From assembly GCA_907164885.2 (NCBI GenBank), contig OU015490.1, positions 229,810,391-229,874,390 of the forward strand: 64,000 nucleotides of DNA, read 5' to 3'. The translations under genes and the position numbers were made by a program. The notes beneath the pieces were generated by a model, which searched no databases, was not told where the DNA came from, and saw only the letters and a program-made list of their open reading frames with translations. Origin of the DNA: Dolomedes plantarius. Its lineage: Eukaryota > Arthropoda > Arachnida > Araneae > Dolomedidae. This document shows positions 33,128 through 45,399 of the stretch, in pieces (position 1 is the stretch's first letter; each line of letters opens with the position of its first letter).

Positions 33128-34690
33128 TTCCATGTTATATTCTCACTGAATAATGATAAATTATATGATCGCGTAGGATAATCATTTGGGAAGTCACAGT
33201 TAATATTAGCATATATTACCATAGATATATATCACTTAATAGTTGTTGATTAGTAAATAAGTAATTTTAGTATTAGTAAGCACCTGATATATCATGAAAT
33301 GTATAAGTGTATGTATTTGATTATTAGGTTTAATAAATTAATTTGTGCATGTACATTTGAGTAATCACTTTTTATCATATAAACGTAAAGTGCTAACCAC
33401 AACAAATAACGATGCAGCCACATAATTGCCTACGATATTAGTGAGCAACTTGCAGTTATTTAAATATCGAACCACATAACAGAAATTATATACTGTAGTT
33501 TGAGATGTACGCAAATTAGGGAATTGTCCATATATGACGTTTAATTTACTCATTATAAAATGTATACATACAACAAATATGAAACTAAGTAATTCATATT
33601 TTTATATATACAGTTCTTTTGATTTTCCTGTGTTCTCGTCCTATCTCTTCGAAAGCTTTTAGTTTAGATGATAAAGATAGATATATATTTTGCAATAAAA
33701 TCTGTAAACCTGTGTAAGACTTCCTGTCTCTTTTATTATACTTTTTCTTCCTAAAAGAAAAAAAAGTGTATATATTTCCTGAAATCCTATTGGTAAAATG
33801 TCATAATTTGTGCAATGAAAGATATTAAGTAAATTTAATATAACACTGGTTAATAAGAATCTATCCTGTTGAAATGGAAAAAAAAGGTGACGGAAATAAA
33901 TATTAAAGGTTTGAAACCTTTTACGAGTTCTAAATTAAAGAAAATATTTGAAAGTAAGAGAAATATTTTTAAGGGAAGAAATATTAAAGAAGACCCTTTC
34001 TTAACTTCTTAATTAAAGGAAATATTTCACTATTGCATTCTTTGACAAAGTTTTTCGTTTCGCTCTCAAATAATTGTGTATCTCTTTATAGGGACTTAAA
34101 AGTAAAACCTGTGGAAAAATATCAGTGTTTTATGGTTTAAATAAGGGAAAATTCAAATTTGTAAATATTTAAATTATGCATCTTTTGTCAAGCTAAATTT
34201 TGTAATTTAAAAATCAAAATTAAAAAAATGCTGAGTGTTTATATCTTGTGCTATATTGTTCCGACAAAATCAAGTTGGCAAAATAGGTTATTTTTTTCTT
34301 TGCATTTTTTACTCTTACCTAATTACGAAACCTCATATACTGATATTTATTTTTGTGATATTTTTCATTTTTTTTCAAATCAATTATTAAGTGTTATTGT
34401 TCTATAATTTTTGTTATAATTTTGTTTTCTGTTCAATTTCAAACACATTTTAAGTGTGGTTTTTAAATTTAATAAATTTAATTTTAGTATATCTAGAAGT
34501 AAAATTTCAAAATTAATGTGTGTTTCTAAAACATCCCATAGAAAATTTTTAAATGCAAGAAATTCTAAAAAAACAGACTCTAAGAAAGAAAAAAAATAAG
34601 GTTTGGATTATGTGATAACATTTTAACTTAGTTTTCTTAAGGAAGAAAAATTGGTGCAATATCGACATTATTTGTATTTCGTAAAACCTC
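33128..34690. other. gene-free AT-rich DNA
   Basis: No supported coding region. AATAAA occurs at 33694-33699. Confidence 0.6.
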
Positions 34691-34699
34691 GTGCTAGAT

Positions 34700-35240
34700 C
34701 TACATACAACACAATGCAAACAGCTTGGACAGCTGATATACAGCTCTTACACACTATATGCAGCTCACATATATCAATGTGAAATTTAAAATTTTAAAGA
34801 ATACAAAATTATATGTAAATCCACACATAATAATGTTGGAATAAACTGAATATGAATGCAGTTAATACAGCTCATATACTCACTAAATTCAGCTCACATA
34901 CATCAATGTGAAATTTAAGATTTTAAAGAATATAAAAATATATGCACGTATATCGACACATATCAATGTTGGGATAAACTGAATATTAATGTAGCTAAAA
35001 CAGCTACATACACACTCACATACAGCAATATGAAATTTAAAATTTGACAGAATGCAAAAATATATGTAAATCCTCACATAATAAAGTTAGAATAAATTGA
35101 ATATTAATGCAGCTTATACAGCTACATACACACTACATGCAACTCACGTACAACAATGTGAAATTTAAAATTTAAAAGAATATAAAAATATATGTAAATC
35201 CATACATATTAATGTTGGAATAAACATAATATGAATAAGG
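34700..35240. repeat. ~125-bp minisatellite, about 4 units
   Basis: CAAT(G/A)TGAAATTTAA anchors begin at 34775, 34904, 35026 and 35154. Each unit carries ACAGCT(C/A)ACATA, GAATATAAAAATATATG, CCACACATA and TGTTGGAATAAACTGAATAT in order. The units are diverged, and no frame is kept open across them. Confidence 0.92.
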
Positions 35241-36880
35241 TCTTTTTATGTTTATGATTATATAATTATTAGTACCTAAAAAGCTTTTCTACTTTCTCTA
35301 AAAATGCATTTCTTTTGCGTTTTGTTTATCTCTGGACCAATTTTAGCTCATATACATCCAATTTGAATATCAAAATTTGAATGAACCTTAAACTTATGAT
35401 AGTTTGGTTTGGTTTGTTTGCAAGCGCTGTGCTCATAAAATATATGGTGGAAGCCTGAATGAATCTTTACCTCAATGTAGACCTGATGATATTTTTTTTT
35501 AAATTTGCATTAGTTATTTCTATTCATTAATTAAGTAAATTGCATTCAGTTAATTATTTTGTAACTTCATACTTATGATGGAGTAATGACACTATTTAAA
35601 AGTGAAAATATCAACAAAGAAGACCTGTTAACAGAAGTGCATTAATGAATTTCACAAAAGAAATTGACATTCGCGATAGATAAATTTACATTACATAACT
35701 TTGTTTAAACACATTCGTAGGTTTCATCGTAAATGACTTTCATATTACTCCGAAAATTATTAATTTCGGCTTTATATGTACAACATTAACAAAACAGAGA
35801 ATATTTATGAAGAAATCTTTAAAAATGATTCCTAGAGATAGAAGATAGCAAAAGATACGATTGATTTTTTAAGAAGGTCACTTTACAAATATAGATAAAA
35901 TCCTTAACTACTTTCTTTTCTTTGAGAGATTAAAAAGAAAATATTTGTCAGCTGGCAGTGTCGTGGTATTTCTTTGGCATTCTTTAATGTTTGATTTCTT
36001 TCGTATTCTTTGCTAAGACAGTTCTTTAAGAATCTGCAACACTACAAGTTATCTAGTTGTCTTGTGATTCGTAAAAAGTTTTCAATCGATATAAACTTTT
36101 AATTTAGGAATATGTTTGCTTTGTGATTTTGATTCATGAATTACTTTCTCGATATTCCTTTGTATCAAATGTAATAATATATTCAAACAGTGTTTTGTTT
36201 GAACTAGCTTGCAAAATTACAAGTTAGGCGATATAGTTAAAGTAATAAGTCATGTCTGTTCATCTTTTTGTTTTTAAGTTTTCACCAGGTTCTGTTGAAC
36301 TCCAGATTATAAAAGTGATTGCAATGCATATAATTATACGTATTCATAAACAATGAGGGCTTTGTAAGGTACAGTCGTAATTTTTGGTTATAACCAATTT
36401 TAATTTCAGTCACATGACTTTATGAAAAATAATTTTTTTCGCTAATGCCGAGGCCCTTTTGTTTGAGACATTCACACAGATCGATGGATGTTGCTAAATA
36501 TTTTTATTCTCGGAGGAAACTACAGATGAGTGAACATTGACCCTTAGTGTCTCATCTGATTTGATCTAGAATCACCTGGGGCATCATTTGGAGGGCTTGC
36601 ACATTCCCCCACACAATGACATTGTGAAAGGTGTTTGTGGTGTACAGATTTAACATGTTCATATCCGGCCAAGACACGAAGATATTTAATGACGTTCATC
36701 GTTATTTATTGGCGCTATTTATTGGTTCTATTTATTGACGATATATTTATTGACGAACTAAGTATCCAGTCCGGATCCCTACCTATTGGCTACCTGATGT
36801 CCTGATAATATGTACCAATTGTTTTGTTGTAGTCATAGAACCTTTAGACGTAAATTGCTCCGTATATATGACCTTTTGTA
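35241..36880. other. gene-free AT-rich DNA
   Basis: Short imperfect repeats of ATTTATTG(G/A)CG near 36700-36755. No gene recognised. Confidence 0.6.
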
Positions 36881-36883
36881 TTA

Positions 36884-36922
<39 letters not shown>
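36881..36922. repeat. (TA)n microsatellite
   Basis: TA tract with one GT interruption. Confidence 0.96.
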
Positions 36923-36924
<2 letters not shown>

Positions 36925-38518
36925 TAGTAGAAGTCTTAATGTTATATCATGGTTTGTTATATATTCACATTACGCATTTCCCTTTATGCTAAACTTTTCG
37001 TTACTTCTGTCTCCATGATTTCGAGTTTTTTAAGCATGACAGCTTTTAACTGTGTAAATTCAAATGAAGGAGTGGAGATATACATATGGAATATTCCTGC
37101 AATGCATTTCATTTGCAGTTTCATTTGATAGTTGATAGTTTCCCATTCAGTTGTGTGTTTATTACACCTGAGTCCAAGGCAGAAAAACTCCGATAACAAT
37201 TATATTTTTGATGTACAACGAATTAAACAATATATGGGGTAGGGGAAAAGTAGAGTACAACGATAATATAATATTATCAAATAGTTCAGTGTCAAATATA
37301 AGCATTTATTACCGTCCTTAAGTTTTCTGTCTAGTCAATACTTGTATTTGAATAACTGATATGTTTTAAAATATACTTAAAACTTTACATTCCATAGTTA
37401 ATATTATTATATTAATGTAAATATCTTTAAAATGATAGTACAAAGGTATGGTAAATCAGAATGGTTAGTTTGGCAGCGTACCGAGTAGAAATGTCATTAT
37501 CTTGTAATAGAGAACCATATCACAGCGAAACATACGGAAAGAAAACCCCAAGATGTCTTAATTTCAATGTATATGTTCAGTAATTTATATAAGATATCTT
37601 TACTTCTAAGGAAATAATGCGTCTACTGGTTTAGATCGATGTTCCTGTCTGGACTACGAATTGTCAATTTAATGACACATTAAGCTGTTTACATTTTATA
37701 AATAAAGTTATGCTTCGTGTTTGCAATCTCATGCACAGACTTTTCCACACACTTGGAACAATGTACATTTGTTTTTGTAGTTTTGTAGTAATCTGATTCT
37801 GTAAAGTATATGACTGATTTCAAGAAGCCCTTTTCTTGAAATTTCTTGGGAATATTAATCTACTAATATCATTGTGGTCATATGAAAAACGGTTTATGTC
37901 TGCATCAAATCAAGCATATGTGACGTCTTGTGAAGAAAGAGTGACAAGTATATGTGTTATTCATCAGGGCAAGGTAATCGCATCGTTGATATCAACCCAT
38001 GAGCAACCTGACAGCGGAATTCGGGTTTTCCAGAGACAACTTCAATGGTTGAAGAATATATTGAAGCTTTAACCTTTTTAAACGAGAAATAAAGTATTGT
38101 ATGGTAGAATTCAGACATGGAATTGAAAATAAATTTTCCTATTTTCCTAGCTCAAGGACTAGCAATCACTTTCTTTAATGGAAAAACCCATTACACATTT
38201 TGTGCCGATAAACTATTTTAAGGACTTTATTATAGGTTTTTTATAAATATGACTCATTCCAAGAAGTGTTCAATTTTGTCCGAAAGATAAAGAATTTATG
38301 TTTTTAAACATCATTATGGTCGGTGGAATAAATGTGCAAAATCAAATACATGTGAGAAACCTGCATATTCTCCCGTTTTAAGTTAATATCGATCAGTGCA
38401 TGAGGTTTTAATCAGGAAGGTGTTTACTAAATAATCAAAGATTGTGTTGTTATAGCTTACACCAACAGATAGAACTATATCATGGAAGACAACGATGAGG
38501 ATAGATGGGCTACTGAGT
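36923..38518. other. gene-free AT-rich DNA
   Basis: No supported gene. A 78-codon plus-strand frame at 37836-38072 has mixed composition but no recognisable motif. Confidence 0.6.
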
Positions 38519-38520
38519 TA

Positions 38521-39929
38521 CACTGCTGGCCACCCAAATTGCAACACCAAGAAAGACAAGAGATATCACAACAAAATTTATTTTGTAGATAACATATTGA
38601 CCAAGTATCAAATGATTAAATTTATAGACTTCTGTGAAGTGTGGTTCCTGCCAAAATCAGTAGTCACAGTAGCCGCCATTGTTGGAGATCACCGCTGCCA
38701 CACGCCTCGGCATTGATTCAAAGAGACTTTGGATGAGTTCTTGGGGTATAGCAGACCAAGCAGCTTCCACACGTTGCCAAAGTTGATCTGCTGTGGCAGC
38801 TGGGGATGGAATCTGGGTCAATCGTAGAGCAACCATGGACCACATGTTTTCTATCGGCGAAAGATCCAGAGAGCGAGGCGGCCAGGGAAGCAATTCAATC
38901 TGGCGATTGACGAAGAACCGTTGGACAATGCGTGCCACGTGTGGTCGCGCATTATCCTGTTGAAATATGGCTGTGGGCAAGCCCTGAAGGTAAGGAAGGA
39001 CAACTGGCTCCAACACCTCGGAGAAGTAGCACTGGCTGTTTAAAGTACCGGCAATGCGTACTAGAGGTGTGCGAGAGTGATATCCAATACCGCCCCATAC
39101 CATAATACCCGGTGCAGGATCAGTGTGGCGGTGCATAACGCAGCTGTTCAGCATCTTCTCTTCACGGTGTCTCCAGACTCGAATGCGATCATCGTGGTGT
39201 TGCAGACAGAAACGTGACTCGTCAGTAAAGACAATTTCATTCCATTCTGCCGTCCACATCCTTCTGTCATCGCACCATTGGCGGCGGAGACGCCTGTGAT
39301 TCTGCGTCAAGGGTAGACAAAGCAATGGACGTCTTGCGGACAGACCACTCTGCTGTAAACGGCGTCGAATGGTACGCTCAGACACTGGATGATGCGTTAC
39401 AGACTGCATGTGCTGTGCTATGGTTCGTGATGTGAATGAGCGATCCGTCACTGCCATGCGCACAATTTGCCTGTCATCACGTGAAGTGGTGCGCTGAGGT
39501 GGATGCGATCGAACACGCCGGTCCGTAATACCCTCCTGCATCCAACGATCACATATCCGCATTACAGTTGTTTGGTTTCGTCCAACACGACTACCGATTT
39601 CCCTGAAAGATAATCCACAATCTCGGTAGGCCACTATCCTTCCTCTGTCGAACTCGGATACTTGATCAAAAGATGATCGCTGTTTTCGACGAGGCATAAT
39701 TGATCGTTTTTTTGAAAAAACCACAAGAAAAACACAATTGCCGAACTTGAAATCGTCGAAATCTCCAAGCCTTAAATAGCGCTTTGAAGTGGCGCCACAG
39801 GCGCGCGTGATGTGCGTCTGCGCTGAAATTCTAATCATTTGCATATCTCACCTCCGCTAATGCATGTTGTAAATTTCATGTTATTTGCATGTTTCCTTCA
39901 GGGTGTTGCATTTACAGTGGCCAGCAGTG
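38521..39929 (-). mobile_element. complete Tc1 element, structurally intact (1409 bp)
   Basis: The left end CACTGCTGGCCAC and right end GTGGCCAGCAGTG are exact inverted repeats that extend imperfectly to about 28 bp (CCAAATTGCAACACC against GTAAATGCAACACC). TA duplications flank both ends (38519-38520 and 39930-39931). The interior has one uninterrupted transposase gene on the minus strand (38657-39697) with normal 5' and 3' spacing. A relic of the same family is at 1-582. All parts needed for self-mobilisation appear present. Confidence 0.96.
38657..39697 (-). CDS. Tc1 transposase (DD34E), intact 346-codon ORF
   Basis: The enzyme cuts and pastes its own element at TA. The frame is open for 395 codons, but the Met at 39697 (MPRRKQRSSFDQ) gives the usual Tc1 length of 346 residues and the correct distance to the terminal repeat, so I use that start. 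It has a paired-like bipartite helix-turn-helix (about residues 10-110, with GLSFREIGSRVGRNQTTVMR and a basic linker), then the DDE domain: FTDESRF (first Asp), FQQDNARPH (second Asp) and PIENMW (Glu). I count 34 residues between the second Asp and the Glu, the Tc1 signature. The GIMVWGGI motif lies between the first two. No internal stop or frameshift is seen. It is single-exon, as normal for the family. Activity is inferred, not shown. Confidence 0.95.
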   Translation of the reverse strand: MPRRKQRSSFDQVSEFDRGRIVAYRDCGLSFREIGSRVGRNQTTVMRICDRWMQEGITDRRVRSHPPQRTTSRDDRQIVRMAVTDRSFTSRTIAQHMQSVTHHPVSERTIRRRLQQSGLSARRPLLCLPLTQNHRRLRRQWCDDRRMWTAEWNEIVFTDESRFCLQHHDDRIRVWRHREEKMLNSCVMHRHTDPAPGIMVWGGIGYHSRTPLVRIAGTLNSQCYFSEVLEPVVLPYLQGLPTAIFQQDNARPHVARIVQRFFVNRQIELLPWPPRSLDLSPIENMWSMVALRLTQIPSPAATADQLWQRVEAAWSAIPQELIQSLFESMPRRVAAVISNNGGYCDY

Positions 39930-40053
39930 TATAATGAAAACAAAAAAAGAAATTCCAAAATCTATGATTAGGCACTAAATATCTGAATGAGAACAAAGCA
40001 TCATTACTTACAAATTTATATTTGATAATATAATATAACAATTATATTATACT

Positions 40054-40345
40054 ACAATTGTATATATGAACTTTCTCGCCACTCATCTTCATCGAATCAA
40101 CTTACTGAATAACCCCATGTGCCCCATGTGCAGCAGTGACGAACTGATGTTTGTTGACCACCATTTTAATATCCGGCATTTCATAGTTCTTCTGTTTTTA
40201 ACAGTTGTTTGGAGGCTAGAGAACTTTCGCCTGCTTGTAATTAATTCTGTATTTAATTTTGTATTTTCTATTGTGTATTATGTACTGTGATTTTTGCCAA
40301 GGATAATGTCTCTGTGACTGCTGTATTGGAAATAAAAAAATAATG
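40054..40345 (+). pseudogene. 5'-truncated non-LTR retrotransposon tail
   Basis: The frame beginning MNFLATHLHRINLL continues NNPMCPMCSSDE and HHF. This matches the C-terminal zinc-knuckle-like motif (S-LHR-G-x4-CP-C) found after the reverse transcriptase or RNase H domain of I/jockey/R1-type LINEs. The similarity fades after about 40 residues, and the rest is untranslated sequence ending in GGAAATAAAAAAATAA at about 40329-40344, a likely polyadenylated 3' terminus. Everything upstream, including the reverse transcriptase, is missing, as expected from 5' truncation during retrotransposition. The 74-codon ORF is therefore a fragment, not a gene. Confidence 0.7.
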
Positions 40346-42500
40346 TATCAATTAGGAATAAATGCACGAAAAACTAAACTGGTATCTTTTTGAGTCGATT
40401 TTTTAAAAAAATCTTGTTGTCAATGTGTAACCAAAAGAGCTATGTGAATTAAAGTATTTTTTGAGCTCTTTAAAATATTTACTAGAATGCCAAGTTATTG
40501 AGATTAGGATGCTAAAGAGACAGAAAAGGAAAATAAAATGAAAAGACTCAGCAGCGTGTGTGGCAACGTTTTGTCAATCAGTGAAGATTTATGCTCACGG
40601 ATTGATTGTTCGGTGTTTCTTCACAACCTTTCATTTAAAGAATAAAATTATAGAAGTCAAAAGCATAAAATCTTTATCTAAATTATCATTTCTCGCTAGA
40701 ATTTGAACAATTGGGGGAGTGGGTGAATATCGCAAACCAGTGTATATTTCAAAATTGATGACCTTATTAAAATTTATTTTTTCTGTTTCATAAAAGTTTA
40801 ACTGAATTTTTCTCGGAATGTTGACTGCGTATTACTTCTAAAATATCAAATTAAATAATCTAGATATGTGTCACGGCCTTATGACTGTTACATAAGAATT
40901 TTTTTTCTTTATCAATGCGTATCATTTCCCGGTTTTCTTAAGAAGCCTTCTGTAGTATATCAAATGTATATCAATTGTATCTCTCACGTGCACTTTAAAC
41001 ACTTCTGTTACATAATATATATTGACGTATCTTGCCCAAATAAAACATAGCCGGTTGTAAACTTAGACGATTGAACTTGATAATCATGTCTAGAACTTAT
41101 AATCTGATAAACAACGGAGTGATGTTTCCCACGATAGCTTACATCTCTGCGCCATAAAAAATTCTTTATATATACTATCACATGATATTTGGTCTGGGTT
41201 TCTGTTACAAGGATAAGATTTTACTTTCGAAAAGGTCAGGCTATCCCCGGGAATTGACCTTTAAAGCGTCAGGGTGTCTTACATTTATTTTTATAATAAA
41301 AAAGATAAAACTATATTTCAACAAAACAAAAAACCCTTATCCTGCAGAATGGTGCACCTAGCAACACAAGGTTTAATTGTTCTCCGAATTATGTGATAGA
41401 TAACAAAAAATAGTTATAGTTATTTTTATTTAGCAAAAAAAAATCCACTTTTTCTTATAATAAATGCATATACTATTTTTTTAACGGAACAAAATAGTAT
41501 CAGTTATGAACTATGGCCAATAGCGACAGGTAGCAAGCACGATGTCACGAAGTCACCCATACAACACAAAAAAATGGTCCGTATTCTTGAAAAATGGCCC
41601 GTATGTTAGAATCCGTATTCATAACTTAAGAAATGTAAAAGTATGGATGTTATAATCCATACTTGGTTTTCAAATGTTTCAAGTATTGACTAGGCAGTGA
41701 ACTTAAAGTCGACAAATGCAATCCTTGAAAACGCTACAATTGTAGGTTGATTCTTTGTTTCCACATTTTTTGTTAAATTTCTAACGGCAAGAGATAAGCA
41801 GAAACACTAAAAATTTTTAACAAAACATACTCCCAAAAAGTGAAGCTAGGAAGGAAACAGGCTGTCGATATTGGCTGCAGAGATCGTGAGTCGACAGTGC
41901 CTCATACGTATGAAGGTGGTCTCAACATTATAGTAATATCATCTCCGACTATTATAATTAATCATATTTCTATCCGCTACATCTCATGCTTCATACTGTA
42001 ACATCTGTTGAGTTCGTCATTTTTTAACTTGAACTTCTACTTTGGAGGTAATTGTTGAAATAAATTCTGAATAAATAAACTAAAGACTGAGATTTAAATA
42101 AGGCTTATATACGACACTGAGCAAATTCACAATATTCTTATTTCTACTCTAATTATGGAATCATATTTATTATTTAGCTCCGTTGGACATCAACACCATA
42201 ATTGTTATCGGTTTGAACTACCTGGAACAACCTTTCTTAGGAGCCGTCTAGTAAAATACTGACTGGCTCCTAGCCACATTTTTATGGATTATAGAGACAT
42301 CGTGTGAACCTTCCTTTGCACATTGTACCAAATGCCATTGCTGAGATATATACAGTATAATACAGAATATGCACTACCCTACAATAATGGACCGGACGTA
42401 ACAATGGACTACAATAATGGATCCGACTATATGTCGGATTTTGTGCAAATCCAGTGCTGGCACGCGACCTGAAAAGGTTAAATACAATACGTGGTAACGT
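40346..42500. other. gene-free AT-rich DNA (~2.1 kb)
   Basis: No coding region recognised. Near 42376-42422 ACAATAATGGA(C/T)CCG-like units repeat two to three times. Confidence 0.6.
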
Positions 42501-42528
42501 CTTTAGTTCTGAGTGAGATTGTGACAGT

Positions 42529-42958
42529 ATGTCGAAACGAAACAAACTTTGCAAGAAGACTTTGCAAGAAGTTTTACAGTTGATTGCCACATTAGTGCCA
42601 AGTCTATTCGCGAAATTGAGGTAGAATTACTACAGCCACGGTCAACTGCTGGTAATGTCATGAAGAAGTGGAAGACCACAGGAGTTGGTAAACGGACTGC
42701 ACATATTGTTCGTCCCCGTAATCTCGCCGAACGGGAACGGCGTGCCCTGAAGCGTGATGTTCGTAAGAACCGCAAAAAACCGCTCCAAATCATCAACAGT
42801 GAGTTTCAACTTGCTGCAGCGGTTACGGTGCACCCCAAGTCTTTGCGGAGAGAACTGCAAGCCCTCAATATCCACAGATGTGTTGCGTGCACAAACAAAA
42901 CACCCCTCCATCCAACAAAGCCGGGCAGACTCACCTGGTGCTTGGGTTCTGATGTAAT
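42529..42958 (+). pseudogene. Tc1-like transposase, N-terminal DNA-binding fragment
   Basis: The start MSKRNKLCKKTLQE is followed after a frameshift by the bipartite helix-turn-helix of a Tc1 transposase different from the one at 38.6 kb: [27 protein letters not shown], then [18 protein letters not shown] and [19 protein letters not shown]. The homology ends at LTWCLGSD, just before the first catalytic Asp, where a 150-bp TA tract begins. The catalytic domain and both terminal repeats are missing. The microsatellite at the break suggests loss of the distal part by TA-tract-mediated rearrangement, which is an inference. Confidence 0.87.
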
Positions 42959-43110
<152 letters not shown>

Positions 43111-43175
43111 TGTATTTCTAAATGGTAAGTTTGTTTTAAAGACCTCTTTTCATAAAAAAGGAAAGTACATTTCAA

Positions 43176-44118
43176 CACTCCATCGGGCGCGTTGATCTGA
43201 CAGATATACGCGTCTCAGTATCTGTCCATCTGACGACCTGCACCTTTGGAATGCAGTAACGACCCGTTCTGTGTAGGAGATATTTCCCGTTTTGAAGATT
43301 GTTTGAAGTTTTGTATCTGTCAGTAACACGCGCCCGATAACGTTTGTCTCTTGAAGCTTTACGGACGTATCAAGATTCCCTGTACATTTTTTATTTATCT
43401 TTTCCCATGATGAGTGCTAAACTCTTTTTAGATTTGAATAATCAAAAAGACCTTGAGCTAGTTCATAGTATTCTATTTAGTGATGTAAATTAGGAATTAA
43501 ATGAAGAATTTTGGATGGAAGTGATAATGACGATGAAGATATTTTCGAAACATGTGAAGTTGATTCTGATAGAAGTGAAAGTGATTATAATGACTCAGAA
43601 TTTGATGATGCTAGTAATGATGATTTTTATGTAGAAAAAGACTATAGTACTAAATGGACAAAATGGATCGGAAGAAAAAATGTAAAAGGTAGATCGCAGA
43701 ATATTATCACAAAATTACCTGGAGTAATCGGAAGTGCGAAAGGTATAAAATCAATATACGGCTCTTGGAACTGTTTTTTTTCTGACGAGATATTGGAAAT
43801 AAATGTGAAATGCACAAAAGAATACATTTCCGCAGTTTCTAATCTATGTAGTAGAGAAAAAGATGCAAGACTAACATATAATATTGAAATAAAAGCCTTT
43901 ATCGGTTTACTTCTATTAGCTGGAGTTTTGTAAAAAATAAAAATTGTAAAAATTTTAAAAAACAAAAAAAGGTCCGGGTGTAAAAGCTAGAACCTAAAAA
44001 GAATAAAAATGGAAGATTTAAAGTAATACAAACTTACAGAAAACAGATAAAACAGAGATGTATCTGACAGATACACCACGCCCGATGACGTAAGTTTCGA
44101 GACGCGCCCGACGGAGTG
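43176..44118 (+). mobile_element. piggyBac-type element, internally deleted (943 bp)
   Basis: The left end CACTCCATCGGGCGCG and right end CGCGCCCGACGGAGTG are inverted repeats with one mismatch. The right flank is TTAA (44119-44122), the piggyBac target; the left flank reads TCAA (43172-43175), so one base has changed. Subterminal ATCTGACAGATA and GTATCTGTC motifs occur at both ends. Only the N-terminal part of the transposase remains (43511-43933). Confidence 0.92.
43511..43933 (+). pseudogene. piggyBac transposase, N-terminal fragment
   Basis: The open frame starts with an acidic region (repeated Asp, Glu and Ser, residues 1-45), followed by the piggyBac-type segment TKWTKWIGRK, SQNIITKLPGVIGSAKG, CFFSDEILEINV, YISAVSNL and IEIKAFIGLLLLAGVL. 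This is the start of the DDE_Tnp_1_7 domain. It then hits a stop, and the catalytic Asp residues are deleted. The frame has no proper ATG at its beginning (first codon TTG); a Met-initiated frame at 43408 (MMSAKLFL) leads in from another phase, so a frameshift near 43500 is also likely. Length is about one quarter of a normal piggyBac transposase. It is inactive, but the ends may be mobilisable. Confidence 0.88.
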
Positions 44119-44122
44119 TTAA

Positions 44123-45125
44123 AACTTCATAGCAATCTCTTGATTCTTCAACATTTGACAACCGAAAACCCATTAATATTTAAAAAAAGCGAATACTCCC
44201 AAACTAAAGGCTTGTTGAAGCTCTAAATGGACAGAAAAAAAACGGTTTTCCAAGGTTATGCTAATTTTAAGATTTTTTGAGACGGTAGTTTTCCTGTACT
44301 CAATATAGTTCCTGTACGATGCTCTATAAGACATGTGGTGTAACTGAGGTTATTGGAAATCATCAATTTGCGATAGCAATTTTCAGGTACTGCATGCAAG
44401 TTACATTTGGTTGGCTTCATAACCCATTATTTTAATAGAAAAAATAAATTATTATCTGTAAACATTACTCAAAAAAGCTAAGTTTTTAAAGTCTCACAGC
44501 CTCAAGAGGATTAAAGAAACTAACGAGGAGCAGAAAATGTCTTATATAACTCAAATCATCACCAATGGACGTAAATAGCAATTACACATGTCTACGACAA
44601 AAAAAATGTCTGAAATATAATCAGGGATTTTTATTGTATTTTTGGTGCTGATTATGGGAAAATTTTTGAAAAAATTCCATCACATACAGTTTTGTTACAA
44701 TTAGCATGTCTAGTTTTGTCGAATTTGTGTATTTTTAAAGTAAGGTAGTACTATGAGTTTAGACAAAATTTCAAATATTTCCAAACAAACTGTTATATTT
44801 TAATTACAAACACATTTAAAAAGTAATGTGAGAAAGTTTTAAGGCGTTTGCATTGAAACAGACATTCTTGTATAAACTGGAAGTCCTACTAAAATTAGTG
44901 TAAGACGGTTAAAACTGCATAACTTTCCTATTAGTGACTGTCTGTTGACCTTCCCTCCCATCCCTTACTATCTCCCTCCACTGACATATTTCATGTCAGT
45001 GTCTGTCTGTCCCCATCATCCTCCTTTCCCCTACCTTCCCCTGTACCACATCTAAAAGAATATTTTCAAAATCTTAAGCTGGTTTTAAACAAAATTTGTT
45101 ATTCAGATCATAATTGGACGATTTG
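44123..45125. other. gene-free AT-rich DNA
   Basis: No coding region recognised. A pyrimidine-rich stretch (CCTTCCCTCCC and similar) lies at 44945-45045. Confidence 0.6.
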
Positions 45126-45144
45126 TAGCGATTTAAAAGTAATT

Positions 45145-45345
45145 TCAATGTTGTTGTTGTTGTTTCCAATGCCCTTGGCATAGGACAGCCTACACCAAAT
45201 CCAAAACACCCAGGTCCTCAAATCCTAAGTCCTTTGTGAAGGGTAGTAAGCAACTTCACTTTAAGTCGAGGTACCACTTGGGTTGAAGACATTTTAATCT
45301 TGCTTGATTAAACAGAGTCGCTACACAAAATCCCTTGCTTTCTCT
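45145..45345 (-). repeat. possible retroelement tail with (CAA)n
   Basis: On the minus strand about 180 bp of moderately GC-rich sequence (with AAGTGGTACCTCGACTTAAAG and GGTGTTTTGGATTTGG) ends in ATTGGAAACAACAACAACAAC. A unique body followed by a short 3' microsatellite is the format of several SINEs and RTE-type LINEs. No second copy is in the window, so the class is not certain. Confidence 0.35.
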
Positions 45346-45399
45346 GCAAATGAGACAGTCGTGACAGGAAACAACTCTATAAAAAGGAAGAATGGCAGC

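Noticed and set aside
37836..38072. 78-codon ORF
   Set aside because: No recognisable motif, no neighbouring exon signals and length within chance expectation.
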